In this document: piece after piece, positions 1 through 9,961 of the stretch
Layout: each line of letters begins with the position of its first letter
How positions within the stretch are numbered: the first letter of the stretch is position 1
DNA from: Bemisia tabaci
Lineage: Eukaryota > Arthropoda > Insecta > Hemiptera > Aleyrodidae
NCBI RefSeq assembly: GCF_918797505.1
Contig: NC_092797.1
Coordinates: forward strand, 29,897,372-29,961,371
DNA: 64,000 nucleotides
Reading direction: 5' to 3'
Notes under the pieces: generated by a model
What the model was told of the DNA's origin: nothing
Databases searched by the model: none
Seen by the model: the letters and a program-made list of their open reading frames with translations, nothing else
Made by a program: the position numbers and the translations under genes

Positions 1-382
1 TTCGCAAGAGAAGTCTGCCCTTCATGAAGTTTCCCGATACTCAGAGTAAGTATGCACACAGCAAGCATCACAGCTTTTGGTCCTTTTGTTTATCTGCAGC
101 TGTTTAATTACTCCGGAGTTTTAACACTTTTGAGCTCCTGAACTTCCTCGAGGAAAATATTGCCAAAAATTAACTCATTTGCCTGCCACTCTTCCAATCT
201 TCCCTCTTCTTTCGTCTTTCCCCTTTTACCCCTACTCCTATATATTTCTACTGTTACTTCTCCTCCTTCAATCACAGTTGGTAAGTATTTGTTATAATTT
301 ATGTTAGGAGTTTATATAAGACTTTTCAGATGCGCTTTTCGTGATTTTTGAGCCAAGACACAACACGCTTCTTTTTTGCTCC
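1..382. other. Unannotated AT-rich sequence
   Basis: No coding frame, inverted repeat or recognisable repeat was found here. It contains ordinary pyrimidine-rich stretches around 185-270. Confidence 0.5.
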
Positions 383-557
383 AGAATCGTATTCGATAGC
401 GGTTCGATGTATCGTTTGGTCCAAAACAGTAGAACATATAACCTCAAACCAAAATTCTGAGATTTTTGTCGGAAAAACTGAAAATGAGAAATTTCGTAAC
501 ACTTTCACTACTCTTGGCCAATAGGTACTCATGCAAAAAAAAAAATCCATCACTAAA
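383..557 (+). repeat. ~200-bp dispersed repeat, copy A
   Basis: It starts with GAATCGTATTCGATAG, passes through a block reading GAAAATGAGAAATTTCGTAAC and ends near ATCCATCAC. The same order of blocks recurs at 591-761 about 207 bases downstream, so A and B sit as an imperfect tandem pair. Inverted copies lie at 797-872 and 2028-2173. No TSD or terminal inverted repeat could be fixed, so the element class is unknown. Confidence 0.75.
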
Positions 558-590
558 AACTGCAAATTTTGATGTTTATTTTGTCATATG

Positions 591-761
591 GATCGTATTC
601 GATAGTGGTTCGATGTGTCGTTTGGTTCAAAACGATAGGACATAACCTCAAACCAATATTCTTGGTTATTTGTCAGAAAAGCTGAAAATGAGAAATTTCG
701 TAACACTTTCACCGCTCTTGGCCAATAAGTACTAATGCGAATCAAAAATCTATCACAAAAA
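591..761 (+). repeat. ~200-bp dispersed repeat, copy B
   Basis: Second copy of the unit at 383-557 in the same orientation. It shares the GATCGTATTCGATAG start, the TCAAACCAA block, the GAAAATGAGAAATTTCG block and the TTGGCCAATA block, with scattered substitutions. Its spacing from copy A suggests local tandem duplication rather than independent insertion. Confidence 0.75.
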
Positions 762-796
762 ACCCCGTTCCGTCACATAACTCAATTGACTTTTGA

Positions 797-872
797 GGCT
801 ATGTTTATGTTTTGAACCAATCGATATCGATACAATCTGATCTGATCTGTTTGATGTATCGAATACGATCTG
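797..872 (-). repeat. ~200-bp dispersed repeat, truncated inverted copy D
   Basis: Only the end of the family carrying the reverse complement of GATCGTATTCGATA is kept, preceded by a diverged block rich in ATCGAT and CTGATCTGATCTG. It is inverted relative to copies A and B. Confidence 0.5.
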
Positions 873-879
873 CGGCGAT

Positions 880-1270
880 TGGTGACTTCATCATTTTTGG
901 AATCCCTTCACTGAGGAAGGGCCGTAACCCGCGGGAGGTGAGAATTTGAGTGACAGCGCTGGGCGTGGGTTTATTCCGTAGAAAGCTGACGATGCAGTCG
1001 GCCGAGGCGGAGGGATCGTATCTCTAGACGGCGGCGGCGGCGGCGCGCGGTTATTGGCCGGCTGGACGTCGAAACGGCCGAACAATGCCAGTCGGTTACC
1101 GGTCAAAGTGGGCACGGATAGTATAAAAATTCACTCAAATCGGAGCCGTAGCAATTGAAGCGGATTGGCTTTCCGAGAACCGGTACGCGGTGCAATGTGC
1201 AATGTGCATTCTACAGGTCGGAGTCGCAGGTCGGTCCTCGGCGACGCTCGTCGTTATTGCTGTCACCAGG
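880..1270. other. GC-rich stretch with a CGG-repeat run
   Basis: GC content rises here, with a (CGG)n run at about 1027-1047. No credible coding frame is present. The tail at about 1190-1210 carries a short doubled GCAATGT motif that also occurs near 6256, which may be chance. Confidence 0.4.
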
Positions 1271-1434
1271 CACTGCCTCTCGTTCAATGATCGATTATCG
1301 ATACGTCTCCATTTGAAGCTATGGTGAAGAATCGATTATTAAGGTGTTTGTTGTGAACACCCTAACTATCGATCCTTTTCCATAGGTTGGAACGACAGAT
1401 AAATCGATGTATCGCAAAGCACGCCATGCCGCTG
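1271..1434. mobile_element. ATCGAT-type MITE, copy 1
   Basis: Copy of a ~160-bp family seen six times in this window. Shared landmarks are CCATTTGAAGCTATGG, AAGAATCGATTATTAAGGTG, a central GAACACCCT, then ATCGATC-TTTTCCATAGG and GCAAAGCACGCCA near the right end. The outer ends are diverged (CGCTG instead of CCACTG) and no TSD is visible. No coding capacity. Confidence 0.8.
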
Positions 1435-1590
1435 TTCTCGCTCGCTTGATGGACAAGCCGGGTCTCGGGTGAGCCGGAGCCAGACTCAGCAACTCCACGG
1501 TAGTGAGGCGGATTTTTGCATCCATCATTCGGAGGATCGATTCATCGAGTCCAAAAGATCGATAGAATCGAATTTGCTCTAGCACACGGA

Positions 1591-1823
1591 ACACTGGTAA
1601 AAAACACATCGGATCTAGAACACATTGGATCACTCTTGAAAACATTGACAAGAAAAAGGACTCTTGATTCAATCAGATTTAAGCTTAGATCAAAAGGAAA
1701 TCCGCTCAAATGAAGAGGCTTGGTTCTTGATGTAAGCTTAAATCTGATTGAATCAAGAGTATTTTTTCTTGTCGATGTTTTTGAGAGTCTGGACTCTAGA
1801 TCCAATGTGTTCTTTTCCAGTGT
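1591..1823. mobile_element. Palindromic MITE with ACACTGG ends
   Basis: The two halves are near reverse complements of each other. It begins ACACTGGTAAAAAACAC and ends GTGTTCTTTTCCAGTGT, and the inner blocks around 1662-1685 and 1732-1764 (GATTCAATCAGATTTAAGC and its complement) pair across a centre near 1709. A second element with the same terminal motif but a different interior is at 20371-20583. No TSD could be fixed. Confidence 0.8.
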
Positions 1824-2027
1824 AGGGTCGATTTTCTTCTCCTCTGAATTCAATCGAGAGAATCGGTCCCAAACCCCACTTTTTGCTATTAGACCCGAAA
1901 AATGAGCAAAAATTGCCGACGTAAACGCAAAAATCAAGGCTTGGAACCAACTTTTTCGATCCGATTTGAAGAAAAACTCTTGAATTCTGACGGAACGGGT
2001 TTTTTGTGAGAAATCTTTGATTCGTAT
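1824..2027. other. Unannotated sequence
   Basis: Nothing recognisable apart from several ATCGA-rich words. No gene. Confidence 0.4.
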
Positions 2028-2173
2028 GAGTAGCACTTAGCCTAGAGTGGTGAAATTGCTACGAAATTTCTCATTTTCAGTTTTACTGACAAATATCTTA
2101 CAATTTTGGTTTGAGGTTATGTTGCATTGTTTTGAACCGAACGATACATCGAATCACTATCGAATACGATCTG
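2028..2173 (-). repeat. ~200-bp dispersed repeat, inverted copy C
   Basis: Reverse-complement copy of the units at 383 and 591: TGGTGAAATTGCTACGAAAT, then CTCATTTTCAG, then TTTGGTTTGAGGTTATG, and finally CGAATACGATCTG. It is fuller than the inverted fragment at 797-872. Confidence 0.75.
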
Positions 2174-2640
2174 TATCGCCACCACTGGACGGGTGCCCAC
2201 CGGAGACTCAGCAACGCCACGGCTACCACATAATCGAATATCGAGTCGGAGGAGAGACCGCGAGATCACCTGCCTTTGGCTCAGCGACTCTTGCATCTCC
2301 GGCGGCGGCAGTGCGGGCAGCCGTATCGCCGTATCGGTATCTGCCAAGCTCGGATCTTTCTCTTCTTTTTTTGTTTTCTTTATCACCAGGACAAGGCCAT
2401 GATGCGGCTCGATGAGGCAAGCCAAGTGGCGGCGTGGGAGGGAGGGGCCGGGCGGGGGAAGCCGCCCGACGGGGACCGCTGGGGGACGGGGGGGGGGGGG
2501 GGTCGGGGAGGAGGGGGGGCCTGGGGCTCGCTCTCATTTACCTGGGCCTTAATGATAATTAGCCTGCCCTGCCGCGTCGCACCGTGAACCGCGGGGCCGC
2601 CCGTCGCCGCCGCGGCGCGGCGCGGTGTAGCGTCGCAGTG
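2174..2640. other. GC-rich island with a 15-base G run
   Basis: It is strongly GC-rich, with an uninterrupted G run at 2488-2502 and a GCCGCCGCGGCGCGGCG block near 2607-2623. Reading frames across it are low-complexity (Gly, Pro, Arg) and not convincing as protein. It could be a CpG-rich regulatory region, or an artefact-prone simple sequence. Confidence 0.45.
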
Positions 2641-2972
2641 GCCAATGTCCTTGTGACAAATCCACTCGGGAAAATGCTAATTTTTCTTCTCCGACGCTTT
2701 CGTGTGACCTCGTCCGCTCGCCACACACCACCGCCGAATCCGACTCCAGAAAAAAATTGAGCGGCCTGACGCGACGCATCGAACGGGCGAGTTCCTCGGA
2801 ATCTTGGTGTTGGTTGGTGCGCCTCCTTCCGTTAGCCCACGCATCATTGTGCCGTTCTTTAAAATTCAACTATGCTTGAGCGGGTCTATCTGTCCTTACT
2901 ACTGGTAAAATCCATCTGAGTAGATCTTACGTCTGTGCCATCTGCCATGGTTTGAAAAGTTCAATATAGCAT
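2641..2972. other. Unannotated sequence
   Basis: Nothing recognised between the GC island and the hAT-type element. Confidence 0.4.
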
Positions 2973-2980
2973 GTTCGTCA

Positions 2981-3631
2981 CAGGGCCAGATTAAGGGGGT
3001 GGCCACATCATGGGCCGCGGCCCATGGCGGCAAAAGGGGGCGGCAAATTTTGCAAGTTTTTTAAATAAAGCTATAAAGAAAAATTGGATTCAGAAAAAAT
3101 AAATACGAACGAGAAAAGGTGACAAAATCTCTCATTTCCTGAGATATATCTCTAATTTTGTCGTCCTTCTGTGATACAATAGACAGCACCTTCAATTAGT
3201 CGCGTTAAGAGAGAAACCAAACACGCAATTTGGCCTGGAACGGCGCGACTTAGAGAGCAATGATGACGAGAACTTGAGATGAAAAGGAGAAACGCGCGGC
3301 GCGGCGGTCGGCATGTAACACATATTAGCGCCTACAAGACTGCAAGAATACTTCACGCATTGCGCCAAAGACAGTGCGGTCGCACGGTCGCTGCGGTCAG
3401 CGTGAAACGCATAGCGCCTACAAGACTGCATGAATACCTCACGCATTGCTAGTAGTGTTGACAGGGCTTTCGCAAAAAATGTATCCAACACTAGTAGGTA
3501 AACGTATCTTATGCACCCCTCCCCCTCCGGCATGTTCACTTGATGGTTTTTATTGATGTTTCAAAACGAATGAGAAGGGGGCGGCAAAATACAGGCGGCC
3601 CATGGGCGGCAAGTAAGTAAATCCGGCCCTG
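2981..3631 (-). mobile_element. Non-autonomous hAT-type element, 651 bp
   Basis: Ends are CAGGGCCAGATT and AATCCGGCCCTG, flanked by a perfect 8-bp duplication, gttcgtca, at 2973-2980 and 3632-3639. An 8-bp TSD with CAGGG-type ends is typical of the hAT superfamily. Subterminal sequence includes GGGCCGCGGCCCATGGCGGC and an AT-rich arm at 3050-3180. Between about 3310 and 3460 it holds two units of a ~70-bp tandem repeat (TTCACGCATTGCG and GCGCCTACAAGACTGCA words). The related element at 48337-49231 is in the opposite orientation with three units. No transposase is encoded. Confidence 0.93.
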
Positions 3632-3776
3632 GTTCGTCATTTAACGTTCATTCATCAGTCAGGGTAAATTATTCGTTGGTGATACGGCTGTGCTTGAATA
3701 AGTATTCCAGTTCTTTGAATTTTTATTTTAACGTGAGGATTCAAAAGTGTCGTTAACTAAGTTACACATGTATGGG

Positions 3777-4125
3777 GGAAGAGGAGGAGGAGGAGGAGAA
3801 GGATTTAGATTCGGAGTTAAAGTTAATTTAGTTAGGAGAAGCAAGAGGAGGAGGAGAAGAAAAAGAAGAAGAAGGAGAAAAGGAAGCAGGAGAAGAGAAG
3901 GAAAATCAAAAAGAAGAGGAATAAGACGAAGAAGAAGAAGGAGAGGAAAACAAAGATGAAGAAGAAAAGGAAGCAAGAGGAGAAGAAGAAGAAGAGGAAG
4001 CAGGAGAAGAAAAAGTGGGGGAAGCAGGAAGAGAAAAAAGAAGTTCAAAAAGAAGAGGAATATGAAGAAGAGGAGGCAGGAGAGGATAACGAAGAAATGG
4101 TAAAAGAGGAAGAAGAAAAGAATGT
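3777..4125 (+). repeat. Polypurine (GA/GGA/GAA) tract
   Basis: About 350 bases are almost purely A and G on the + strand, interrupted near 3805-3835. Both strands have open frames (Lys/Glu/Arg or Leu/Phe/Pro), but these follow from composition and are not genes. Long purine tracts can adopt triplex structure. Confidence 0.9.
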
Positions 4126-4129
4126 TAGG

Positions 4130-4619
4130 ACAATCTGGATACATGCAAATTATTATGAATTTCTTCGGGGATGAGTGGTAGAGATGAGCAGTAAACGCGT
4201 TATCATTATTATTGATTCAAATTAGCCAGATCTGGAATATAGATTATGCATCTCGGCCTCCGTAGATACAATACCTTAATTTCCCGACGAAAAGGCTTTG
4301 AAAATCTCGACTCTCACCGATCTTCAAACTAGCCAACGATCCGCTCCTCGCTAATTGGGAAACTGCCGAGCTAATTGCATCTCGCCGTTCAGGTATGCCG
4401 AGTTAACGGCGATTTTCGCCGGCTTAAGGTCCGACCTCGAGGACTCGAGAAATTCCGGCATTTCCACGACTCGCTCTCTTGGCACCCGCACCCGGTGACG
4501 ACCGGTTTTTTAGGTTAAACCTAATAAATACGGGGAGCCGACGTTGACGTGACATTAGCGTCAGCCGACTTATTTGTCAGTTAAGGGTGGTTGCGCTCTC
4601 GGGCTCCGAGGCGGGCGTC
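4130..4619. other. Unannotated sequence
   Basis: No repeat or gene recognised. There is a moderately GC-rich part around 4380-4500. Confidence 0.4.
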
Positions 4620-4627
4620 GACAGTGT

Positions 4628-4792
4628 CAGTGGCGTGGCGTGAATTGCGATGTATCGATTGTTATGCCATTTGAACCTATGGTAAAGAATCGATTATTAA
4701 GGTGTTCGCTGCGAACACCCTGTCTATCGATCTTTTTCCATAGGTTTAAATGGCATAACAATCGATACATCGCAAAGCACGCCACGCCACTG
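4628..4792. mobile_element. ATCGAT-type MITE, copy 2 (best preserved)
   Basis: Complete 165-bp element with ends CAGTGGCGTGGCGTG and CACGCCACGCCACTG. The flanks are gacagtgt (4620-4627) and gacagtgc (4793-4800), an 8-bp TSD with one mismatch. An 8-bp TSD and CAGTG ends fit hAT. The interior is itself an inverted repeat: ATCGATTGTTATGCCATTT pairs with its complement at 4747-4766 around a GAACACCCTGTCTATCGAT centre, so the whole copy can fold into one hairpin. It is the reference copy for those at 1271, 21692, 28806, 30479 and 63084. Confidence 0.92.
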
Positions 4793-4800
4793 GACAGTGC

Positions 4801-7230
4801 GTACTTGGTCCTTCGTTGCCGCATGGGTTGCCTCGGCCGCGCCAGCCGCGGAGTGTCCTCCAAATGGCAATCTGATGTGATTTCAGCGGTTTCTTCGTGA
4901 ACGAGGCAAACATTCTTGACAGGTTTTACAGACCACTCGCGCGCTGCCGCGCCGTCACAAGGCGGACAGGGGGCGGCGAGGAGGGAGGGGCGAGGGCTCC
5001 TCGTGGCCTCGCTTGGCGTGCCAACGGTCTTGCTCATCGCCTCATCTTCGTCTCAGGTGCGATTTTTAGTCTGTGTCAACCGATACAATTGGAAGGAATT
5101 ATGTTTACATTTTTCCTCTGATTCGCAGCTAATGAAATCTCATGCACGAGGCAAAGCGACAGAACGCGGAGAATTTTACGACGAATCTTGGTCAAAAATG
5201 ATAGGAACATGTTGGGTGGACCCATCTTAATTACGGACGGTACGTAGATTCACCGTAATTTACGGCGAGTCTTGTTTTGGAATCTCTCAAAAATTAAAAA
5301 TTTACATATTTTCATGAACTTACAGGAAAAGTGATCATCATCCGTTGTCTCCATTTCCGTCGTCATCATGTTCGCCTGAAACAATAAAATAAAACAACTT
5401 AAATTACTTTCAATTGATAAATGGTAGAAGAAATACATGTTTTGAATATTATAGCAGAAAAAGACCATACTGTAGACTTTTCATCCTATGTCGAAGGATG
5501 AAGAGGATCGAGAAAAACTCTCATAGTCACTGTTCAAGGCTCAAGTTCAAAAGTTGTTCAAGGTTCAGAGCTCTGTCTTAAACCCATCTGCCAGTGGCTG
5601 ATTTAGGATGTACGATGTATTTGAACGCACTAAACTCCGAAAAACTCTCCTCTAAAAGTTTAACACAGCCGTGTTACAGTGCATTTCTACGTTCTACTGC
5701 AGCGATTGAAAACGAACGAAACCCCTCGTAATATACCGTCTGGAAACTTAATGATCAATTTATCAACCTACATACATGCATGAAAGTCGCTCCTACAACG
5801 CGCTTTGGTGTTCTGCGACACCCAAACGCCACATGTGCCTATCTCCCTAAAGATTACAGTCTTTTATTCCGGTAACCGTCGTAGTCTCCCGTCGACTTTT
5901 CCCTGGTGATGCCAAATCCAAAACTTGTTTGGGTAACCACCCCTCCTAATTTATCGCCCTAACTTGATAAAAACAGCTCCTCTCAAAAGTCCTCCTCAAG
6001 AGACTAAACCTCTTTCGCCGCGAGTGGTCACTTAAGCACTTGCCAGCAACCTTGCCTCCGACTTGCCACAATGTATACTCCACCGAACGTACGCAATCAA
6101 TCCATAGTACACGTACGTATGAAAATACGCACGCAACCCAGTAGCGATGATGTCCGAGATAATTGTCAAGATACTAGTTTGATTGATTGTAATAAGGTTT
6201 TAATCGAAGGAGCAGTGTTCCAGACGAGGGCTCGGAGCGGGCACCCGAGTGCATGCGCAATGTGCAATGTGCATGGAGCTGGTGCTTGCATTCAGATGAA
6301 CGCATTGGCTGCGGGTCCGAGGCACGGCCCTCGGGCCAGTGCGCGGCGAAAACGAGTTTTCTTCATTTACAGGAGAATTAACATTCGTGCTCAACCATGA
6401 TCGCTGTGCACGGATGATAAAGACATAAAATCTGTAAACAAGTGTTCTTAGCTGAACTAATCTCGGAACACATGCAACGCTCCGAAGGCAAGAGGATGCA
6501 AAGCAGAGCCGAACCGTCTAATTAAGGGTTCAAAACGGTTAATACTCCAAGAAATTTAGAATAAGTAATTTATACGGGAATAATAATGCGTGTTCGTGTG
6601 ATAATTTCCCGGCCGCGATCCGCGAGGGACCTGTGATGTCACGGTATTAAATATGCATATGCGCATATGTAAACGTATTCTGGTTGCAAAAAAAAAATGA
6701 GCCATGCTATTTTGATTATTTTTCCAGTGGAAGTTTTTAATCCTAGGTGAGGAATGAAAGCTCATAGCACAGCTTCAGCTTATTTTGTATACAATTTATT
6801 CCCATTTCCGCTTCTCTTTAACTGAAGAAAATGCGACGGTAACATCATAACTCACGTTGGAATGATCAAATGTCCACCGAAAATAAAAGTCTGGTGCACT
6901 TAGGAGACAGGTTCTCTTTATAGCGCCTCTGTTGAGAGTGTAAGTACAGCTACAACGTATCAGTGAATCATCACCGCAAAAACCGCATCCGTTTTACTTT
7001 TATTAAATTATCTTTTGGAATTCACACGAGAAACTGGGGCTTGTTGCTATCTTTGGTGCGCGATAAAGTCGTTAAATAGAATCGTATATAATTTCAATGT
7101 TTTTCCTTTTTCCGTGGAAAGTCACACTCATCTGTTGGCTTTTAATAGAGAATTTGCAGGTGTCTGAAATTAAATGAATTTCGTGTTTCAGTGGAAACTA
7201 CTGAGTGAACTGAACACGAGGATACCCTTG
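4801..7230. other. Long unannotated stretch
   Basis: No gene or confident repeat in about 2.4 kb. G-rich sequence lies at 4950-5010. A perfect 14-bp palindrome, CATATGCGCATATG, is at 6656-6669. Reading frames of up to 136 codons at 4627-5037 overlap the MITE and are not credible as protein. Confidence 0.45.
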
Positions 7231-7463
7231 GTTCATGAATTGAACAATTATTGGAGAAGATATGACAAAATGATCTAATCTGCTAAAATACGTGTGTTTA
7301 AATGGAAAATGCCGCCGATGACGTCACTAGGTGATGCATTTTCTCGGTTTTAAATCTATTTTTAAACTATTTCCCATACCAGAAAAAAATTATAAAAAAT
7401 ACTGTAAAATCAGCTCCTTAAGCACTTTCAGATGAAGGGATAAAAAATATGCATTTAAATTCT
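7231..7463 (+). repeat. ~235-bp dispersed repeat, copy 1
   Basis: By eye this matches 60530-60767 in reverse complement at roughly 85% over its whole length. Shared blocks are GAACAATTATTGGAGAAGAT, GATGACGTCACTAGG, AAAAAAATTATAAAAAATAC and AAGCACTTTCAGATGAAG. There are no clear inverted termini or TSD, so it may be a SINE-like or degraded element. It includes a CRE-like TGACGTCA octamer. Confidence 0.85.
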
Positions 7464-7579
7464 CCACCCTCAAAAGTGCTTTTTTGAACTTCTCAATACA
7501 CTTTGTGCTTTTTTCTTTCTTTTCCGAAATTTTAGATGGAAAAATCCACACCACAACTCTGTAAAAACGTCTTGCCACG

Positions 7580-7905
7580 GCCCCATCGTTGGTGAAAACG
7601 AAGGGAGGGAATGCAGCAGAGGTGGGGTGTTGCGATAGAGGTCCCCTCCGTCGGGGGAGGGGGGGGGAGAGGGCTGAGAAGTCGCAAGACACGCTGGGAA
7701 CGCGAGCGGCGGGCGGTTAGCTTATCGGCGACCACAGGAGATGATCGAAGTGTGATAGGCGGCCCACGGCCGCGGCTCCGCAACGCGCCGCCCCGCTGCT
7801 GCTACGCGGCGCGGCCGGCGCGACGCAACGAAACGCGGAGCAATAAGGTGGCACCCGCTTGCGGCGCAACCGTACACCGTTGTCAAGCACCTGGTTCAAT
7901 ATTAG
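7580..7905. other. GC-rich island
   Basis: GC- and CpG-rich sequence with GGGGGAGGGGGGGGAGAGGG near 7654 and GCGGCGCGGCCGGCGCGACG near 7806. The frames present (up to 138 codons) are Arg/Pro/Gly-rich and overlap on both strands, which is what composition alone would give. A promoter or first-exon region is possible but unproven. Confidence 0.4.
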
Positions 7906-7927
7906 ATTTGAAAGAAGCGGGGGTGTC

Positions 7928-8161
7928 CAGTGTCGGTCTGGCTCGAAAATTCTTGAGGTGCTGGTATATTTTGGGGGCCCCTCTTTTCGAGTGCGCCGCC
8001 GCGCCCCCCCCCCCCCCCCCTGTCTAATCAAAACTCTTCCTTAATGTAGGTTCTTCATGTTTTGGAGGCCCCCATAGGCGAGCTGCCGGGGCTCCCTGAT
8101 CTACCTGTCAGAATTTCTAAGGTGCTGAAGTACCCTAGCACCCCAGGCCAGATCGCCTCTG
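7928..8161 (+). mobile_element. hAT-type MITE (CAGWGKCG family), copy 1
   Basis: It starts CAGTGTCGGTCTGGC and its right end reads, in reverse complement, CAGAGGCGATCTGGC. Flanks are ggggtgtc (7920-7927) and agggtgtc (8162-8169), an 8-bp TSD with one mismatch. Subterminal blocks GCTCGAAAATTCTTGAGGTG and GTCAGAATTTCTAAGGTGC are shared with the copy at 9962. A 17-base C run sits at 8004-8020. No coding capacity. Confidence 0.88.
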
Positions 8162-8291
8162 AGGGTGTCATTGATGATTCGCTCGAAGAGGAGAGAGGGA
8201 ATGGAATTCGCAGAGAGACCTTCTGCTAGGACATGTAATGGGTCTGTTGCACCCATGAGATACAGCTGTGCGCGTAAATTGTTCGGGGTAA

Positions 8292-8510
8292 AATGGCACA
8301 AAACTTATGATGGTAATATTAAAAAGGCTGAAATCAACTTCTGAGTGCGTAAATTTGTGTAGTTTGGAACACGCCTTTTCAGAATTCCCGCGTCTACCTA
8401 GCTCAGACAATGGGCACTTGAAGAAATTGTGTGCCAAACAACACAAATTGTCCATTAAGGAGTGGATTAAAGACTTTTTTAATGTGACCATCGTAATTTT
8501 TGTGCCATTC
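8292..8510. mobile_element. Foldback element, ~105-bp diverged arms
   Basis: AATGGCACAAAACTTATGAT at 8292 is matched in reverse complement by the sequence ending at 8510, and the pairing continues through TTTGTGTAG-TTTGG-CACAC words almost to the centre near 8401. The arms are clearly diverged, so this is an old palindrome or a decayed MITE. No TSD found. Confidence 0.7.
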
Positions 8511-8678
8511 CTTGTGTGCAACATACCCATTCGCGGTATAATCCTTCCTCCCCGCGGAAATTTCTTTATAAAAATGGCACTAATAGTTTTATTCAAAGTT
8601 CTTCACTTACCTTGAGGCACCTTTCCAAGGTTGAGTCTAAAATGATAATGTACTGACACTTTTTAGGAGTGCGCGACT

Positions 8679-8827
8679 TTGCATCCACCTGCGATGCATC
8701 AACCCTTATGTAACTTCCCTAACCTAATATAACTTAACCTACTTAACCTAACCTAACCTAACCTAACCCACCTAACCTTACCTAACCTAAACTAGGGGCT
8801 GGGTGGATGCATCGCAGGTGGATGCAA
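8679..8827. mobile_element. Inverted-arm element enclosing telomere-motif repeats
   Basis: Arms of 27 bases (8679-8705 and 8801-8827) are reverse complements with a single mismatch; the core is TTGCATCCACCTGCGATGCA. Between them, 8717-8793 is a slightly degenerate CCTAA array, the complement of the TTAGG motif of most insect telomeres. The arms make a mobile or foldback unit more likely than a simple telomere scar. No clean TSD is visible. Confidence 0.85.
8717..8793 (-). repeat. Interstitial (TTAGG)n-type telomere repeat
   Basis: The array is built of AACCT units with some AACTT and ACCCACCT variants, about 14 units long. TTAGG is the canonical insect telomere repeat. The block is internal to the window and flanked by the inverted arms described for 8679-8827. 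Confidence 0.85.
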
Positions 8828-8849
8828 CGTCCTGATCCCACTTTTTTGA

Positions 8850-9245
8850 CGGGTCGGTGAGGAGACCGGCCCTCAATGGGCGATGGGAGGACCTTGCGGC
8901 GCCCAATTTGGCAGCGCGGGGCGGGTTTCGAGATGGTCAGCTGGCGGGGCCGGCTCTCTCAAGAGCGGCGCAAGGGAACCCCACTCGCGTCCTGGCCCGG
9001 GCCCCGCAGCACCAAATAAGGTCTCACGCCCGAATCCCGCGCCGCGACGCGAAGCCGCTCTCCCGACTCCCATGCGTCGCGACGCGAGAGCCGCATCGCA
9101 TCGGGCGCGCGGCGATAATACGGGGGCCCGCCCGACCGGGACCGACCGGGCCTGGGATCAGGACCGAGGTCCGCGAATGTCAACATTGTGCTGGCCCCTC
9201 GTGCCGCGTACGCAACTGAATTGCTCCTGGCTCGCGCGAGGCGCG
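8850..9245. other. GC-rich island
   Basis: One of the strongest GC- and CpG-rich segments. Overlapping frames of up to 194 codons exist on both strands (8883-9467 and 8959-9543), but their Arg/Pro/Ala content, mutual overlap and lack of recognisable motifs argue against protein. A CpG-island promoter is possible. Confidence 0.45.
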
Positions 9246-9953
9246 TTGTGCAACGCCCGTGTAGAAATGTCATTGCATAAACATCCTCAAACCTCAGTCG
9301 CGGTCTGTTCGCACATGCACGAGCGCTCCTCTCACACCTACCTTCCCGGGGTGCCCTCCTCCGACCCCTCCCTCTCCTCCCCACCGCGGTTGCCGAACCA
9401 TCGCCCGACCCGCCATTCGGCCGGCTTTGAAGGAAAAAATGAACATCGAAAAATGTTGTCGAAATAAAAACAAAAAAAACGCTGTTTTCGAGCCGACTAA
9501 ACCAGTTGCTGCCATGCGCCGCGTCCAAATCGGAGTTGGACACGACTAAATTGGACGGATTTACTCGGGATCAGCCTGAGTACATCGGACATTGCCTAAT
9601 TTTCCCTGTTAATGTATTTTTTGATAAAAAATTCGATTAAAGACTTTCAATAAAACACTGAAACACGAACACTTAAAAATTTTAAGGGATGATTAAATGC
9701 TCACTTCATGCATTCATGCTGGGGCTGAATCGAGTTCATTCTCGTAACAATCTAACTCAAAGGCAGTCCCTTAATACTAAATACGTATCAGATAATTTCA
9801 GCGTTACCTGCAAGTTAGCAGACAGATACACTGCAAACTGCAGCAGGTGCATTGGGCTTTATACTATGCTCGCTGCCAAATAATAGCCGATTACAGAGAT
9901 GTCTAACTCCCTTTACTTGTAGTTTGATTTGCATTATTGATTTTTAAGTTAGG
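9246..9953. other. Unannotated sequence
   Basis: No gene or repeat recognised. ACATTGCCTAATTTTCCCT at 9589 resembles a short word near 56570, too short to define a family. Confidence 0.4.
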
Positions 9954-9961
9954 CGTCCCAA

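Noticed and set aside
3728..4144. Frames rich in Leu/Phe (-) or Lys/Glu (+)
   Set aside because: Direct products of the polypurine tract.
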